Source: Asanoa ferruginea (GTDB lineage Bacteria; Actinomycetota; Actinomycetes; Mycobacteriales; Micromonosporaceae). Taken from it: 64,000 bases of DNA. Below are positions 35,995-44,827 of the stretch, piece after piece. Below the pieces are notes generated by a model, which saw only the letters and a list, made by a program, of their open reading frames with translations, was not told the DNA's origin and made no database searches. Made by a program: the position numbers and the translations under genes. The DNA is taken from assembly GCF_003387075.1 (NCBI RefSeq), contig NZ_QUMQ01000001.1, forward strand, positions 8,370,001 through 8,434,000, given 5' to 3'. Numbering within the stretch: position 1 is the first letter of the stretch; the number at the start of each line of letters is the position of its first letter.

Positions 35995-38649
35995 ATGGAG
36001 GTGAACGCCAAGGTGCTGGCCGAACAGGCACGGCTGGCAGAGGCCGACAGTGGTGCGCGGCCGTGGCGTTCCTGGGGCCCCTACCTGGCCGAACGCGCCT
36101 GGGGCACGGTCCGCGAGGACTACAGCGAGCACGGCACCGCCTGGGACTACTTCCCGCACGACCACGCCCGGTCCCGCGCCTACCGCTGGAACGACGACGG
36201 GATGGCCGGGATCTGCGACGACCGGCAGACGTTCTGCTTCGCGCTCTCGCTGTGGAACGGCGTCGACCCGATCCTCAAGGAACGGATGTTCGGGCTCGGC
36301 GGCGACGGCGGCAACCACGGCGAAGACGTCAAGGAATACTGGTGGTACGAGGAGTCCACGCCCACCCACTCCACGATGCGCTGGCGCTACCACTATCCGC
36401 AGGCCCCGTTCCCCTATGACCGGCTGGTCGCCGTCAACGCGCTGCGCCGCCGCGACGAGCCCGAATACGAGTTGGTCGACACCGGCGTCTTCGCCGACGA
36501 CCGGTTCTGGGCGGTGACCGTCGAATACGCCAAGGCCGGCCCGACCGACATGTGCGTGCGGATCACCGCCGCCAACCGCGGCCCCGACCCGGCGATCCTG
36601 CACCTGCTGCCCACGCTATGGTTCCGCAACACCTGGTCGTGGGGGCTGCCCGGGCGCGACGCGGTGCCGACGCTGGCCGCCGACGGCCACAACCGGCTGG
36701 TCGGCAGCCATTGGGTGCTCGGCGACCTGGTGCTCGAGGGCGACGGCTCGCCGGTCCCGCTGCTCTGCGACAACGAGTCCAACGCCAAGCGGCTCTGGGG
36801 CCTGCCCGGCGGCACGCGATACCCCAAGGACGGCATCAACGACCACGTCGTGCAGGGCGCGCCGACGGTCAACCCGAGCGGCACCGGCACCAAGGGCGCG
36901 CTGCACTACGTGCTCGACGTGCCGGCCCGGTCGGCGGTCACCATCCGGCTGCGGCTGTGCGCGACCGGGCCGCCCGGCGGGCCCAAGCGCCGCGCGCCGG
37001 CCCTCGCGCTGGGCGCCGAGCACGACGCGGTGTTCACCGACCGGCGCACCGAGGCCGACGCCTACTTCTCGACGCTGACCCCGCGCGGCGCCTCGGCCGA
37101 CGAGGCGGCGGTGCTCCGGCAGGCGATCGCCGGGCTGATGTGGGGCAAGCAGTTCTATCACTTCGACGTGCGGCAATGGCTCGACGGCGACCCGGGCTCG
37201 CCGGCACCGCCGCCAGGCCGCCGGCACGGACGCAACAGCGCCTGGCGGCACATGACCAACTTCGACGTGATCTCGATGCCGGACCCGTGGGAATACCCCT
37301 GGTTCGCGGCCTGGGACCTGGCGTTCCACTGCGTCACCCTGGCCCGGGTCGACCCGGCCTTCGCCAAGCAGCAACTGCTCCTGCTGCTCCGCGAGTGGTA
37401 CATGCACCCCAACGGCCAGATCCCGGCGTACGAGTGGGCGTTCGGCGACGTCAACCCGCCCGTGCACGCCTGGGCGGCGCTGCGCATCTTCGAGATCGAC
37501 GGTGGCCGCGACGTCGACTTCCTGGCCCGGGTGATGCACAAGCTGCTGCTCAACTTCACCTGGTGGGTCAACCGGAAGGACGTCACCGGCAACAACGTCT
37601 TCGAGGGCGGCTTCCTCGGCCTCGACAACGTGGGCCCGTTCGACCGTTCCGCGGCGCTGCCGGTCGCCGGCGTGCTCGAGCAGTCCGACGGCACCGGCTG
37701 GATGGGCATGTACGCGCTCAACCTGCTCGACATGGCGCTGACGCTCGCGGTCAAGGAGCCCGCCTACGAGGACATCGCCACGAAGTTCTTCGAGCACTTC
37801 GCCTACATCGCCGCGGGGGCCTACGAGCAGGGGTTGTGGGACACCGAGGACGCGTTCTTCTACGACGTGCTGCGGCTGCCCGACGGTTCGCGGGTGCCGC
37901 TGAAGGTGCGCTCGGTGGTCGGCCTGCTGCCGCTGGCCGCGACGGCCTCGCTGTCGGCCATGACGATCAACCGGCTGCCCGAACTCTCGCTGCGGCTGCG
38001 CTGGTTCCTGCACAACCGCCCCGAGTACGGCCTGGTGGTCGGCAGCCGGCGCCGCTCCGGTGACGGCCGGCAGCAGCGGCTGCTGTCAATGGTCGCGCCG
38101 GAACAGCTCGTACGCATGCTGGCCCGGATGTTCGACGAGACCGAGTTCCTGTCGCCCTACGGGCTGCGCACGCTGTCCCGGCAGCACCTCGACAAGCCGT
38201 TCACGGTCTCGCTCGGCGGGCAGGAGTTCACCGTCGGCTACGAGCCGGCCGAGTCGACCAGCGGCCTGTTCGGCGGGAACTCCAACTGGCGCGGCCCGAT
38301 CTGGCTGCCGACCAACTATCTGCTGATCGGCGCGCTCCGCGAGTTCGGCGCGTTCTTCGGCGAAGACCTGCTGGTCGAATACCCGACCGGCTCGGGCGTG
38401 AAGCTGCCGCTGCACACCATCGCCGACGACCTGTCCCGGCGCCTGATCAGCCTGTTCACCCGCGACCGCACCGGCCGGCGGCCGATCTACGGCGCTTGCG
38501 ACCTCTTCCAGACCCACCCGGACTGGCGCGACCTGATCTCGTTCCCCGAGTATTTCCACGGCGACAACGGGGCCGGCCTGGGCGCCTGGCACCAGACCGG
38601 CTGGACCGCGCTGGTGGCCGACCTGATCCTCACCGTACGCCGGCCATAA
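35995..38649 (+). CDS. MGH1-like (GH63-related) glycoside hydrolase
   Basis: An 884-residue cytoplasmic protein with an (alpha/alpha)6-barrel glycosidase of the MGH1/GH63 group (mannosylglycerate hydrolase and glucosidase I relatives). Seen: [20 protein letters not shown] near 51 in the N-terminal beta domain, and in the barrel [28 protein letters not shown] near 420, [17 protein letters not shown] near 475 with the likely acid Asp, and [18 protein letters not shown] near 760, the Trp-rich substrate pocket. No signal peptide. GH63 members cleave alpha-glucosidic bonds; the exact glucan here is not evident. The start ATG follows AGGGAAGA. It is divergent from the GT4 gene. Confidence 0.85.
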   Translation: MEVNAKVLAEQARLAEADSGARPWRSWGPYLAERAWGTVREDYSEHGTAWDYFPHDHARSRAYRWNDDGMAGICDDRQTFCFALSLWNGVDPILKERMFGLGGDGGNHGEDVKEYWWYEESTPTHSTMRWRYHYPQAPFPYDRLVAVNALRRRDEPEYELVDTGVFADDRFWAVTVEYAKAGPTDMCVRITAANRGPDPAILHLLPTLWFRNTWSWGLPGRDAVPTLAADGHNRLVGSHWVLGDLVLEGDGSPVPLLCDNESNAKRLWGLPGGTRYPKDGINDHVVQGAPTVNPSGTGTKGALHYVLDVPARSAVTIRLRLCATGPPGGPKRRAPALALGAEHDAVFTDRRTEADAYFSTLTPRGASADEAAVLRQAIAGLMWGKQFYHFDVRQWLDGDPGSPAPPPGRRHGRNSAWRHMTNFDVISMPDPWEYPWFAAWDLAFHCVTLARVDPAFAKQQLLLLLREWYMHPNGQIPAYEWAFGDVNPPVHAWAALRIFEIDGGRDVDFLARVMHKLLLNFTWWVNRKDVTGNNVFEGGFLGLDNVGPFDRSAALPVAGVLEQSDGTGWMGMYALNLLDMALTLAVKEPAYEDIATKFFEHFAYIAAGAYEQGLWDTEDAFFYDVLRLPDGSRVPLKVRSVVGLLPLAATASLSAMTINRLPELSLRLRWFLHNRPEYGLVVGSRRRSGDGRQQRLLSMVAPEQLVRMLARMFDETEFLSPYGLRTLSRQHLDKPFTVSLGGQEFTVGYEPAESTSGLFGGNSNWRGPIWLPTNYLLIGALREFGAFFGEDLLVEYPTGSGVKLPLHTIADDLSRRLISLFTRDRTGRRPIYGACDLFQTHPDWRDLISFPEYFHGDNGAGLGAWHQTGWTALVADLILTVRRP

Positions 38650-38675
38650 GCTCATATTTCCGGCATGATGGCTGG

Positions 38676-39659
38676 ATGGAGGCGTCCGTCGCGTTACGTC
38701 CGATCGACGGCGTGCACGTCACGACATTGATCGACAACTACACCGACGTGCTGCTGCCCGACGAGGGCCCGATCCGCCGCTGGGGTGCCGCCGGCAGCGG
38801 CGGCCGCGCCGCACCGGTGCCCGACTCGATCTCGGTGACCGGCCAGGCCGTCGACGGCCTGCGGGCGGAACACGGCTTCTCCGCGCTGGTCGAACTCCGC
38901 GTCGACGGCGCCGCGCGGCGCATCCTGTTCGACGCGGGCGTGACCCCGGACGGCCTGATCGGCAACCTCGACCGGCTGGAACTGCGCCCGGACTCGTTCG
39001 AGTCGATCGTCTTCAGCCACGGGCATTTCGACCACGTGATGGGCCTCGACGGGGTCGCCCGCCGCTTGGGCTCGACAAACATGCCGGTCTATCTGCACCC
39101 CGACTTCTGGCGCCAGCGCCGACTGGTCTCCGGCCCGGACCGCGCCTTCGAGCTGCCGGTACCGTCACGCGCCGCGATTGAGGGCGTCGGCTTCGAGATC
39201 ATCGAGGGCCGGCAGCCGTCCTACCTCCTCGACGGCATGCTCCTGATCACCGGCGAGGTCGACCGCACGGTCCCGTTCGAGCAGGGCATCCCCAACCACC
39301 AGGCGTTCGTCGACGGCACATGGCAGCCGGACCCACTGATCCACGACGACCAGGCGATGATCCTCCACGTCGCCGGCAAGGGCCTGGTCATCCTGACCGG
39401 CTGCGGCCACGCCGGCGTGGTCAACATCGTCCGCTACGCGAAAAAACTGACCGGAATCACCCAGGTGTACGCCGTCCTCGGCGGCTTCCACCTCCGCGCC
39501 GGCCCGGTGGTCGACGAAACGGTCGCCGCCCTGGCTCTGGAGTCGCCGACCCTGCTGGTGCCCTCCCACTGCACGTCGTGGCAGGCACAGCACGCCCTGG
39601 CCACCGCGATGCCCGCGGCAACCCGGCCCAACACGGTCGGCACCCGCTTCGAGCTCTAG
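38676..39659 (+). CDS. MBL-fold metallo-hydrolase (DHPS-like)
   Basis: A 327-residue metallo-beta-lactamase-fold enzyme. The metal motif is IVFSHGHFDHVMGLDGV near 111, HxHxDH with Gly at the second position, and a later histidine is in VLGGFHLRAGP near 270 and SHCTSWQAQ near 300. Start LIDNYTDVLLPDEGP and GLVILTGCGHAGVVNIVRY near 238 match the family annotated as 7,8-dihydropterin-6-methyl-phosphate synthase-like hydrolases. Substrate unknown. ATG 38676 is chosen as the last in-frame start before conserved sequence; no clear Shine-Dalgarno. Its TAG interlocks with the TAG of the small acidic gene. Confidence 0.83.
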   Translation: MEASVALRPIDGVHVTTLIDNYTDVLLPDEGPIRRWGAAGSGGRAAPVPDSISVTGQAVDGLRAEHGFSALVELRVDGAARRILFDAGVTPDGLIGNLDRLELRPDSFESIVFSHGHFDHVMGLDGVARRLGSTNMPVYLHPDFWRQRRLVSGPDRAFELPVPSRAAIEGVGFEIIEGRQPSYLLDGMLLITGEVDRTVPFEQGIPNHQAFVDGTWQPDPLIHDDQAMILHVAGKGLVILTGCGHAGVVNIVRYAKKLTGITQVYAVLGGFHLRAGPVVDETVAALALESPTLLVPSHCTSWQAQHALATAMPAATRPNTVGTRFEL

Positions 39660-39877
39660 CCGTTCTCGTCGTCGTCGCCGGCTTCCCGATCGCCCTCGAT
39701 CGCGCTCACGATGGCCCCGGTGATGTCCCCGGCCGGGACGGCGATCTCGTCACCCTCCTCGGCGGCCTTGTCCTCCGGGGCGAGATTCGGCTCGGGCCCG
39801 GTGCCGGCGCCGGCAAACCCGAACTCGTTCGGCTCGTTGGGCTCTTCCGGCTCGTCTGCTGTGTCGTTCTGACCCAT
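39656..39877 (-). CDS. Small acidic protein, unknown function
   Basis: A 73-residue, strongly acidic protein (about one third Asp/Glu, almost no Lys or aromatic residues) with a simple composition: EPEEPNEPNEFGFAGAG near 10 and GDEIAVPAGDITGAIVSAI near 43. Such proteins are probably intrinsically disordered. It has no recognised domain. Support for it being real comes from the interlocked stop with the convergent hydrolase, an ATG start after a purine run (GGTCAG), and different codon usage from a shadow frame. It may precede a partner; the MobA-like gene lies 32 bases upstream in the same direction. Confidence 0.55.
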   Translation of the reverse strand: MGQNDTADEPEEPNEPNEFGFAGAGTGPEPNLAPEDKAAEEGDEIAVPAGDITGAIVSAIEGDREAGDDDENG

Positions 39878-39909
39878 CTGACCTGCTTACCCCCGGTCAG
39901 CGGCGGAAA

Positions 39910-40512
39910 TCATTCCCCCGCGGGCCGGGTGAGCCCGAACGCGGCCACCAGCTCCGGGTTGTCGAGCCGGTTGCCGTCGGCGATCGAGTCACAGGCGATG
40001 TCGACGATCTCGTCCTTGTGCGCGAGCAGGTAGGGCCGCGCCCCGACATCAGACTTGGCCAGCGTGTTGACACCGGCCCAGTGCTGGCGGCCGAGCAGCA
40101 TCGGATAGCTGCGCAACCCGTCGTAGGTGGCGCAGACCAGCGCACCCGGATGCGGGAGCAACGCGACCCGCCGGGCCGCCTCGACGGTCACCCCCGGCAT
40201 GTCGACGGTCAGCACGAGAACGGCGTCAGCGTTGAGCGCCTCGACTGCCTCCAGCCCGACCCGCAGACTGGAGCCAAGGCCGGTCCCCCACGCCTTGTCG
40301 ACGACGACGGTCGCCCCGGTGAGCGCGGCAGTGCCGCGCACCTGATTGGCGGCGGCGCCGAGCACCACAACGAGCGGCGCACACCCAACTTCACGGGCGA
40401 CGTCGCACACGGCGTCGACCAGCAGAGCGTTGCCGCGCCGCAGCAACGCCTCCGGTCCGCCAATGCGCCGACCGCCACTGGCGGCAATGACAAGTCCTGC
40501 GATCCGAGCCAC
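39910..40512 (-). CDS. MobA/MocA-like molybdenum-cofactor nucleotidyltransferase family protein
   Basis: A 200-residue NTP-transferase of the MocA/MobA/CoxC type, which would attach CMP or GMP to molybdopterin. The active-site loop is LVIAASGGRRIGGPEALLRR near 8-26; the canonical form is LAAGxGxRMGxPKxLL, so the lysine that contacts the nucleotide is replaced by glutamate (GPE for GPK). DADAVLVLTVDMPGVTVEA near 93 contains the metal-binding DxP/Asp motif, and CATYDGLRSYPMLLGRQHW near 127 is conserved. The Lys-to-Glu change may reduce or alter activity. Start GTG 40512. No xanthine-dehydrogenase or CO-dehydrogenase gene is next to it. Confidence 0.8.
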   Translation of the reverse strand: MARIAGLVIAASGGRRIGGPEALLRRGNALLVDAVCDVAREVGCAPLVVVLGAAANQVRGTAALTGATVVVDKAWGTGLGSSLRVGLEAVEALNADAVLVLTVDMPGVTVEAARRVALLPHPGALVCATYDGLRSYPMLLGRQHWAGVNTLAKSDVGARPYLLAHKDEIVDIACDSIADGNRLDNPELVAAFGLTRPAGE

Positions 40513-40659
40513 GCCAGCCTCCGCACGGCGAGCAGAATCGATACAACGCCAGTCTCACCACACCCACCCGCCCCACACACCCCGCCAGTCGCCTATCTGA
40601 CGCCAGCTCAGCCCGCATCCCGGGCGTGTCGGACCAGAGGTGAGGGATGTCGTCCGCGC

Positions 40660-40699
40660 CTACATGTTTTGTTATGTACGCACATGCCAGAACATGTAG
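40660..40699. repeat. 40-bp AT-rich composite dyad in the mobA-like upstream region
   Basis: Outer arms CTACATGTT (40660-40668) and AACATGTAG (40691-40699) and inner arms ATGT/ACAT (40674-40677, 40682-40685) share one centre at 40679.5. It is far more AT-rich than its surroundings. It lies 148 bases upstream of the mobA-like start on the minus strand. Possible operator of a dimer-of-dimers regulator; no regulator gene is adjacent. Confidence 0.6.
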
Positions 40700-40830
40700 C
40701 GCGCGACAACACCACCCGCCGGCAAGGCGACACGCCCGGGCGGCGGTGCCGCCGACCCCGCGTGGCTGCCGCGGGCAACCCGCAACCTGCTCGGCGGCGC
40801 GGACCAAGCGCCGCGCAGCGGCCGCGACCG

Positions 40831-41101
40831 ACGCCGCGCAACCGCGCTCGGCCCGAGCGAACGCCGCGCAACCGCGCTCGGCCCGAGCGAACGCCGCGCA
40901 ACCACGCTCGGCCCGAGCGAACGCCGCGCAACCGCGCTCGGCCCGAGCGAACGCCGCGCAACCACGCTCGGCCCGAGCGAACGCCGCGCAACCGCGCTCG
41001 GCCCGAGCGAACGCCGCGCAACCACGCTCGGCCCGAGCGGACGCCGCGCAACCGCGCTCGGCCCGAGCGGACGCCGCGCCAACCGCGCTCGGCCCGAGCG
41101 G
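40831..41101. repeat. 30-bp tandem repeat array of hairpin units
   Basis: Nine head-to-tail copies of a 30-bp unit (ninth is 31 bp), each containing CGCTCGG-C-CCGAGCG or its CACG variant, a 7-bp-armed hairpin. Three copies (3, 5 and 7) carry CAACCACG where the others have CAACCGCG, giving a 60-bp higher-order duplication from 40861 to 41040. Decayed copies extend to about 41120. Around it (40513-41231) I see no convincing gene: every frame here encodes a monotonous Arg/Ala/Pro repeat. Confidence 0.9.
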
Positions 41102-41231
41102 ACGCCGCGCCAACCACCCCCAACCCCCGAGACCGCACAAACACGCGGCCCGAAGCAGCCCCGCGCTAACCACCGCGACCCACGCCGCGCAACCGGGGCG
41201 GCCCCGCAGCGAGCGCCGCGCTAGCGGCCCG

Positions 41232-41927
41232 CTACCGAGGCTGCGCAGGCGGAGCGCTTGCGGTCCTGGCCAAGCACGCGAGCATCTCGCTCAGCGGCAG
41301 GTCCGCGGCGGTGGACAGCACGAGGCTGGCTCCGGCGCAGTCGGCGGCCTTGACGAAGGGGTTGGGGATGGCGACCGCCGGTATGCCCGCTGCCCGCGCG
41401 GCCGCGATGCCGTGTGGGGTGTCCTCGATGGCCACGGCGGATGCTGGTGGTAGGCCGAGTCGGTCGAGGACCAGGCGGTAGATCGCCGGGTCGGGCTTGT
41501 GTGCTGCCACTTCGTCGCCGGTGGCGACCGCCTTGAATGTGTCGAAGACGCCGGCCCGGGACAGGTGGCCCTGGACCCAGGTCAGGGGTGAGCTGCTGGC
41601 CACCGCGCAGGTCAGGCCGGCCGCGCGGGCCTCGGTCAGCCAGGCCGCGATGCCTGGGCGTAGCGCGAGCGTGCGGTGCAGACGCTCCCGGTGCGCCAGG
41701 AAACGGGCGTGGCTGGCGGCGCGGTCGAAGCCAGGGCCGACCAGGGCACCCAGGCGGTCGAGGCGGTGCTGGGTGATGTCGCCGCCGTGGCCGGGCCAGA
41801 AGGTGTCGGTCAGGTCGAGGCTCAGCCCGTGGAAGGCCCACTCGGCACGCCATGCCTCGACCAGCGTGGTCTCGGTGTCCATCAGGAGGCCGTCGAAGTC
41901 GAAGACCACGGCTGCGAAGGGCGTCAT
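41232..41927 (-). CDS. HAD-superfamily phosphatase (beta-phosphoglucomutase-like subgroup)
   Basis: A 231-residue HAD hydrolase, subfamily IA with a helical cap. Motif I is VVFDFDGLLMDTETT near 7 (nucleophile and acid Asp), motif II is CAVASSSPLTWVQGHL near 107 (Ser), the conserved Lys is in VAAHKPDPAIY near 141, and motif III/IV is AIEDTPHGIAAARAAG near 166. Members dephosphorylate sugar phosphates or nucleotides or act as mutases. ATG 41927 overlaps the stop of the gutted hydrolase by 4 bases. It closes a run of leftward coupled genes. Downstream begins the hairpin repeat array, which may terminate transcription. Confidence 0.88.
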   Translation of the reverse strand: MTPFAAVVFDFDGLLMDTETTLVEAWRAEWAFHGLSLDLTDTFWPGHGGDITQHRLDRLGALVGPGFDRAASHARFLAHRERLHRTLALRPGIAAWLTEARAAGLTCAVASSSPLTWVQGHLSRAGVFDTFKAVATGDEVAAHKPDPAIYRLVLDRLGLPPASAVAIEDTPHGIAAARAAGIPAVAIPNPFVKAADCAGASLVLSTAADLPLSEMLACLARTASAPPAQPR

Positions 41928-42169
41928 GACAGATAGAAGCGACGCAGCGCGGGAGCCAGGATCGCCGGGTCAGCCACGTGGCCGGGGTGGTCGAGGACCA
42001 GCCGCCGCGCCGTCGGCAGGGCCGCGGCCAGCGCGTCGGCCGCCGGGGTGAAGAACGCGTTTTCGGTGCCGTCGTCGAGGCCGCCGCCGACCAGCACCAG
42101 CGGCGGGCCTGCGCCGGAGCTGGTGAAGGCGACGGTCGTGCCGTCGCGCGAGCTAACGGAAGCTGTCAT
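41924..42169 (-). pseudogene. Alpha/beta hydrolase remnant with large internal deletion
   Basis: An 81-residue open frame made of the two ends of an alpha/beta hydrolase. Residues 1-40 give TASVSSRDGTTVAFTSSGAG and PPLVLVGGGLDD, the usual start of this family up to the oxyanion strand; then ALAAALPTARRLVLDHPGHVADPAILAPALRRFYL is the usual C-terminal end, with the catalytic His context (DHPGH). The ~180 residues between, including the nucleophile elbow, are absent, with the frame kept. Its ATG overlaps the polymerase stop and its TGA overlaps the HAD start, so the reading frame may be retained for translational coupling. Function of the remnant is unlikely. Confidence 0.7.
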
Positions 42170-43836
42170 TTGGCCTCCGCGTAGCACTCGACCGCCGAGG
42201 CCTCCATGGGGAAGCGGACCTCGGTGTCGCCGAACAAGGCCGCGGTCGCCTTGATGCCTGCCGCGTGGACCGCCTCGATGACCGAGTCGGCCTGGTCTGC
42301 CGGGCAGTGCACGAGCACCTCGTCGTGTTGGAACAGGACCAGCTCGGCCGGCGTGCCGGCCAGCGCCGTGCGCAGCGTTGCCAGCAGCGCCAGGGCCCAC
42401 TCGGCCGCGGTGGCCTGGATGACGAAGTTGCGGGTGAAGCGGCCGCGGGCGCGGGAGCGGCCGCTGTCCGGCGCGCCGCCGTCGCCGGACTCGTAGCCGG
42501 CATCGGCCAGGGAGACCGACACCGACGACGGTGGGCAGGTGCGGCCCAGCCACGAGCGGACCAGGCCGCCGCCCTCGCCGGTGCGGGCCGCGCTCTCGAC
42601 GTAGTCGAAAGCCGTCGGGTAGTTGCTGCGCAGCACCGCCAGGGCCGGGATCGCGGCGCCGCCGGTCTGGCCGTACATCGCGCCCAGCAGGGCGACCTTG
42701 GCCTTCGCGCGGTCGCCGGCGAAGGCGTCGGTCGCCAGTGCGGCGTAGAGGTCGCCGGCCTGGCCTGCGGCGGCCAGGCGGGCATCGCCGGACACGGCCG
42801 CCAGCACGCGCGGCTCCAGCTGGGCCGCGTCGGCCACCACCAGGCACCAACCGGGATCGGCGATCACCGCTCGGCGGACCACCTTGGGGATCTGGAGCGC
42901 TCCGCCGCCGCGGCTGGCCCAGCGGCCGGAGACCACGCCACCGGGGACATACTCCGGGCGGAAGCGGCCGTTCTGGATCCACGCGTCGCGCCAGGCCCAG
43001 CCGTGTGCCGTCCAGATGCGGAAGAGCTCCTTATAGGCCAGCAGCGGTGGGACGGCCGGGTGGTCGACCTTTTGCAGCGTCCAGGACCTGGTGTTGGGCA
43101 CGTCGACCCCGGCGCGGTGGAAGGCCTTGAGCAGCTCGCCGGGTGACTCCGGGTGCAGGTGGCGGACGCCGAAGGCCGCCGCGATCTCGGCGGCCAGGCT
43201 GACCAGGCGGGCCGGTGGGCCGCCGACCGCCGACGGGGGGCCGAGCAGCTCGCGCAGGAGAGCGTCGTGCACGTCGGCACGCCACGGGAGGCCGGCCGCG
43301 CCCATCTCGGCCGCGACCAGGGCGCCCGCCGACTCGGCGGCCACCAGCAGGCGGAAGCGGCCCGGCGATGACGGGACGGCGGACATTCTGGCGCGCTGGT
43401 CCGCGTATGCCATGAGGAGATCTTCGAGAGTGACCGACGGGGTGGCCGCGGGCGCCGCGAACAGCGCGTCCTGACCGCCGCCGGGTGGCTCGGCGGTGAC
43501 CGGTGGTGGGTCGGGCGGCACCGGCGTGCCGCGCAACCGGGCGAGCGCGGCGGCCACCGAGCGGGGTGCGCCCCAGGTGCCCTCGGAGCCGAGCAGGAGG
43601 GCCTCGGTCAGCTCGACGTCGTGGCAGCGCTCGACCCGCACCCCGGCGGCGAGCAGCGGCGGGTAGACCGCCATGGTCGACGGCCAGATCCAGCGCGGCT
43701 TTTCGGCCGCTTCCCAGGACGCGACCGCCGCGGCCAGGGATGGCACGGTCGCGGCGGCCCCGGCTGGGCGGCCCCCGTCGTCGAGCGGCAGAAGCCGACC
43801 CGACCCGCCCTCCCCCGGAACCGCCGCTACCAGCAC
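42166..43836 (-). CDS. Family A DNA polymerase with degenerate N-terminal exonuclease domain
   Basis: A 556-residue bifunctional 3'-5' exonuclease/polymerase-type protein, about half the size of PolA. Polymerase motif A is VVADAAQLEPRVLAAV near 336 (DxxxLExR-like), motif B is RAKAKVALLGAMYGQTGG near 376, and motif C is LVLFQHDEVLVHCP near 494. The N-terminal 190 residues show no DxE exonuclease acidic pair. Such PolA-like proteins occur across actinobacteria; their role in repair is not established. Start is uncertain: GTG 43836 gives VLVAAVPGEGG and TTG 43848 is an alternative. It follows the sugar permease by 29 bases and overlaps the hydrolase remnant by 3 bases. Confidence 0.88.
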   Translation of the reverse strand: MLVAAVPGEGGSGRLLPLDDGGRPAGAAATVPSLAAAVASWEAAEKPRWIWPSTMAVYPPLLAAGVRVERCHDVELTEALLLGSEGTWGAPRSVAAALARLRGTPVPPDPPPVTAEPPGGGQDALFAAPAATPSVTLEDLLMAYADQRARMSAVPSSPGRFRLLVAAESAGALVAAEMGAAGLPWRADVHDALLRELLGPPSAVGGPPARLVSLAAEIAAAFGVRHLHPESPGELLKAFHRAGVDVPNTRSWTLQKVDHPAVPPLLAYKELFRIWTAHGWAWRDAWIQNGRFRPEYVPGGVVSGRWASRGGGALQIPKVVRRAVIADPGWCLVVADAAQLEPRVLAAVSGDARLAAAGQAGDLYAALATDAFAGDRAKAKVALLGAMYGQTGGAAIPALAVLRSNYPTAFDYVESAARTGEGGGLVRSWLGRTCPPSSVSVSLADAGYESGDGGAPDSGRSRARGRFTRNFVIQATAAEWALALLATLRTALAGTPAELVLFQHDEVLVHCPADQADSVIEAVHAAGIKATAALFGDTEVRFPMEASAVECYAEAK

Positions 43837-43865
43837 GGGCCTATTCAACCCGACCGGTATGACAA

Positions 43866-44819
43866 CTACTTGGTGATGCTTCCGGTCAGGCCCGCCTGGA
43901 CCTGGCGCTGGAAGATGATGTAGACCGCGAGCACCGGGAGCATCGCCATCGTGATGCCGGCGAACATGCCCGACCAGTCTGACTTGTAGCCCTGGTTGAC
44001 CGACAGGCCGATCAGGGCCTGCGCGATCGGCGCGTGCTTCTCCTCGCCGCCGGCGGGCTGCATCAGCAGGACCGGCAGATACCACTGGTTCCACTGGCCG
44101 ATCACGTTGAAGATGCCGATGCTGATCAGGCCGGGCTTGGCCATCGGCAGCATGACCCGGAAGAACAGCGAGGTGTGCGAAGCGCCGTCGACCAGGGCCG
44201 CCTCCGCCACTGTCGTGGGCAGCGTGCGGAAGAACGAGTGCATGAAGAAGATCGTGAACGACAGCGACCAGGCCGTGTAGACCAGGATCAGCATCACGTA
44301 CTGGTTGTAGCCGAGGAACGGGATCGAGTTGCCGAGCAGCTCGGTGCCCTTGAAGAGCGGCACCGCGGCCATGTAGACGGGCAGCGTCAAGCCGGCCAGG
44401 AACAGGTAGTAGATGACCCGGTTGCCGGGGAACTCGTAGCGGGCCAGCACGTACGCCGCCATCGAACCGAGCAGCATGGTGAGCAGCACGCCGCCGCCCA
44501 CGATGATGACCGTGTCGAGGAAGACGCCGGAGAAGCCGCCCTTGGTCCAGGCCCGGGTGAAGTTGTCCCAGTGCAGCGAGTCGGGGATCAGCGACAGCGG
44601 GTTCTTGATGATCTCGGCGTCGGACTTCAGCGACGACATGACCACCCACAGCAGCGGCAGCACCACCATGGCGCCCCACACCAGCAGGAACAGGTGCGAG
44701 AAACCGCTGAGGGCCACGTCGCCGGCCGAGGCGCGACCGCCGGTGGGGCGGGGCTTGCCGGCCGGTGCCGGCTTCACGCCGGCGACGCCGGACGTGGGAG
44801 GCGTGGTGACGGTACTCAT
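43866..44819 (-). CDS. ngcG: Carbohydrate ABC transporter permease, NgcG-like
   Basis: A 317-residue MalG-type permease with six transmembrane helices and the cytoplasmic EAA loop EAALVDGASHTSLFFRVMLPMAKPGL near 205, where the ATPase docks. The N-terminus has a Gly/Pro-rich cytoplasmic tail before the first helix (SGFSHLFLLVWGAMVVLPLLW). It follows the first permease by 8 bases in an SBP-permease-permease operon. NgcG imports N-acetylglucosamine and chitobiose in Streptomyces; the assignment follows from the adjacent NgcE-like binding protein. No ATPase is encoded, as in Streptomyces, where the shared MsiK serves. Confidence 0.85.
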   Translation of the reverse strand: MSTVTTPPTSGVAGVKPAPAGKPRPTGGRASAGDVALSGFSHLFLLVWGAMVVLPLLWVVMSSLKSDAEIIKNPLSLIPDSLHWDNFTRAWTKGGFSGVFLDTVIIVGGGVLLTMLLGSMAAYVLARYEFPGNRVIYYLFLAGLTLPVYMAAVPLFKGTELLGNSIPFLGYNQYVMLILVYTAWSLSFTIFFMHSFFRTLPTTVAEAALVDGASHTSLFFRVMLPMAKPGLISIGIFNVIGQWNQWYLPVLLMQPAGGEEKHAPIAQALIGLSVNQGYKSDWSGMFAGITMAMLPVLAVYIIFQRQVQAGLTGSITK

Positions 44820-44827
44820 GCCGACTC

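Noticed and set aside
40660-40699. Phage attachment site
   Set aside because: No integrase, tRNA gene or prophage genes nearby; the symmetric AT-rich dyad fits an operator better.
40831-41101. CRISPR-like array
   Set aside because: Units are head to tail with no unique spacers, and no cas genes are present.
40647-41453. Open frames encoding Arg/Ala/Pro repeats (both strands) over the 30-bp array
   Set aside because: A 30-bp repeat divisible by three leaves every frame open. No ribosome binding site or non-repetitive domain supports translation.
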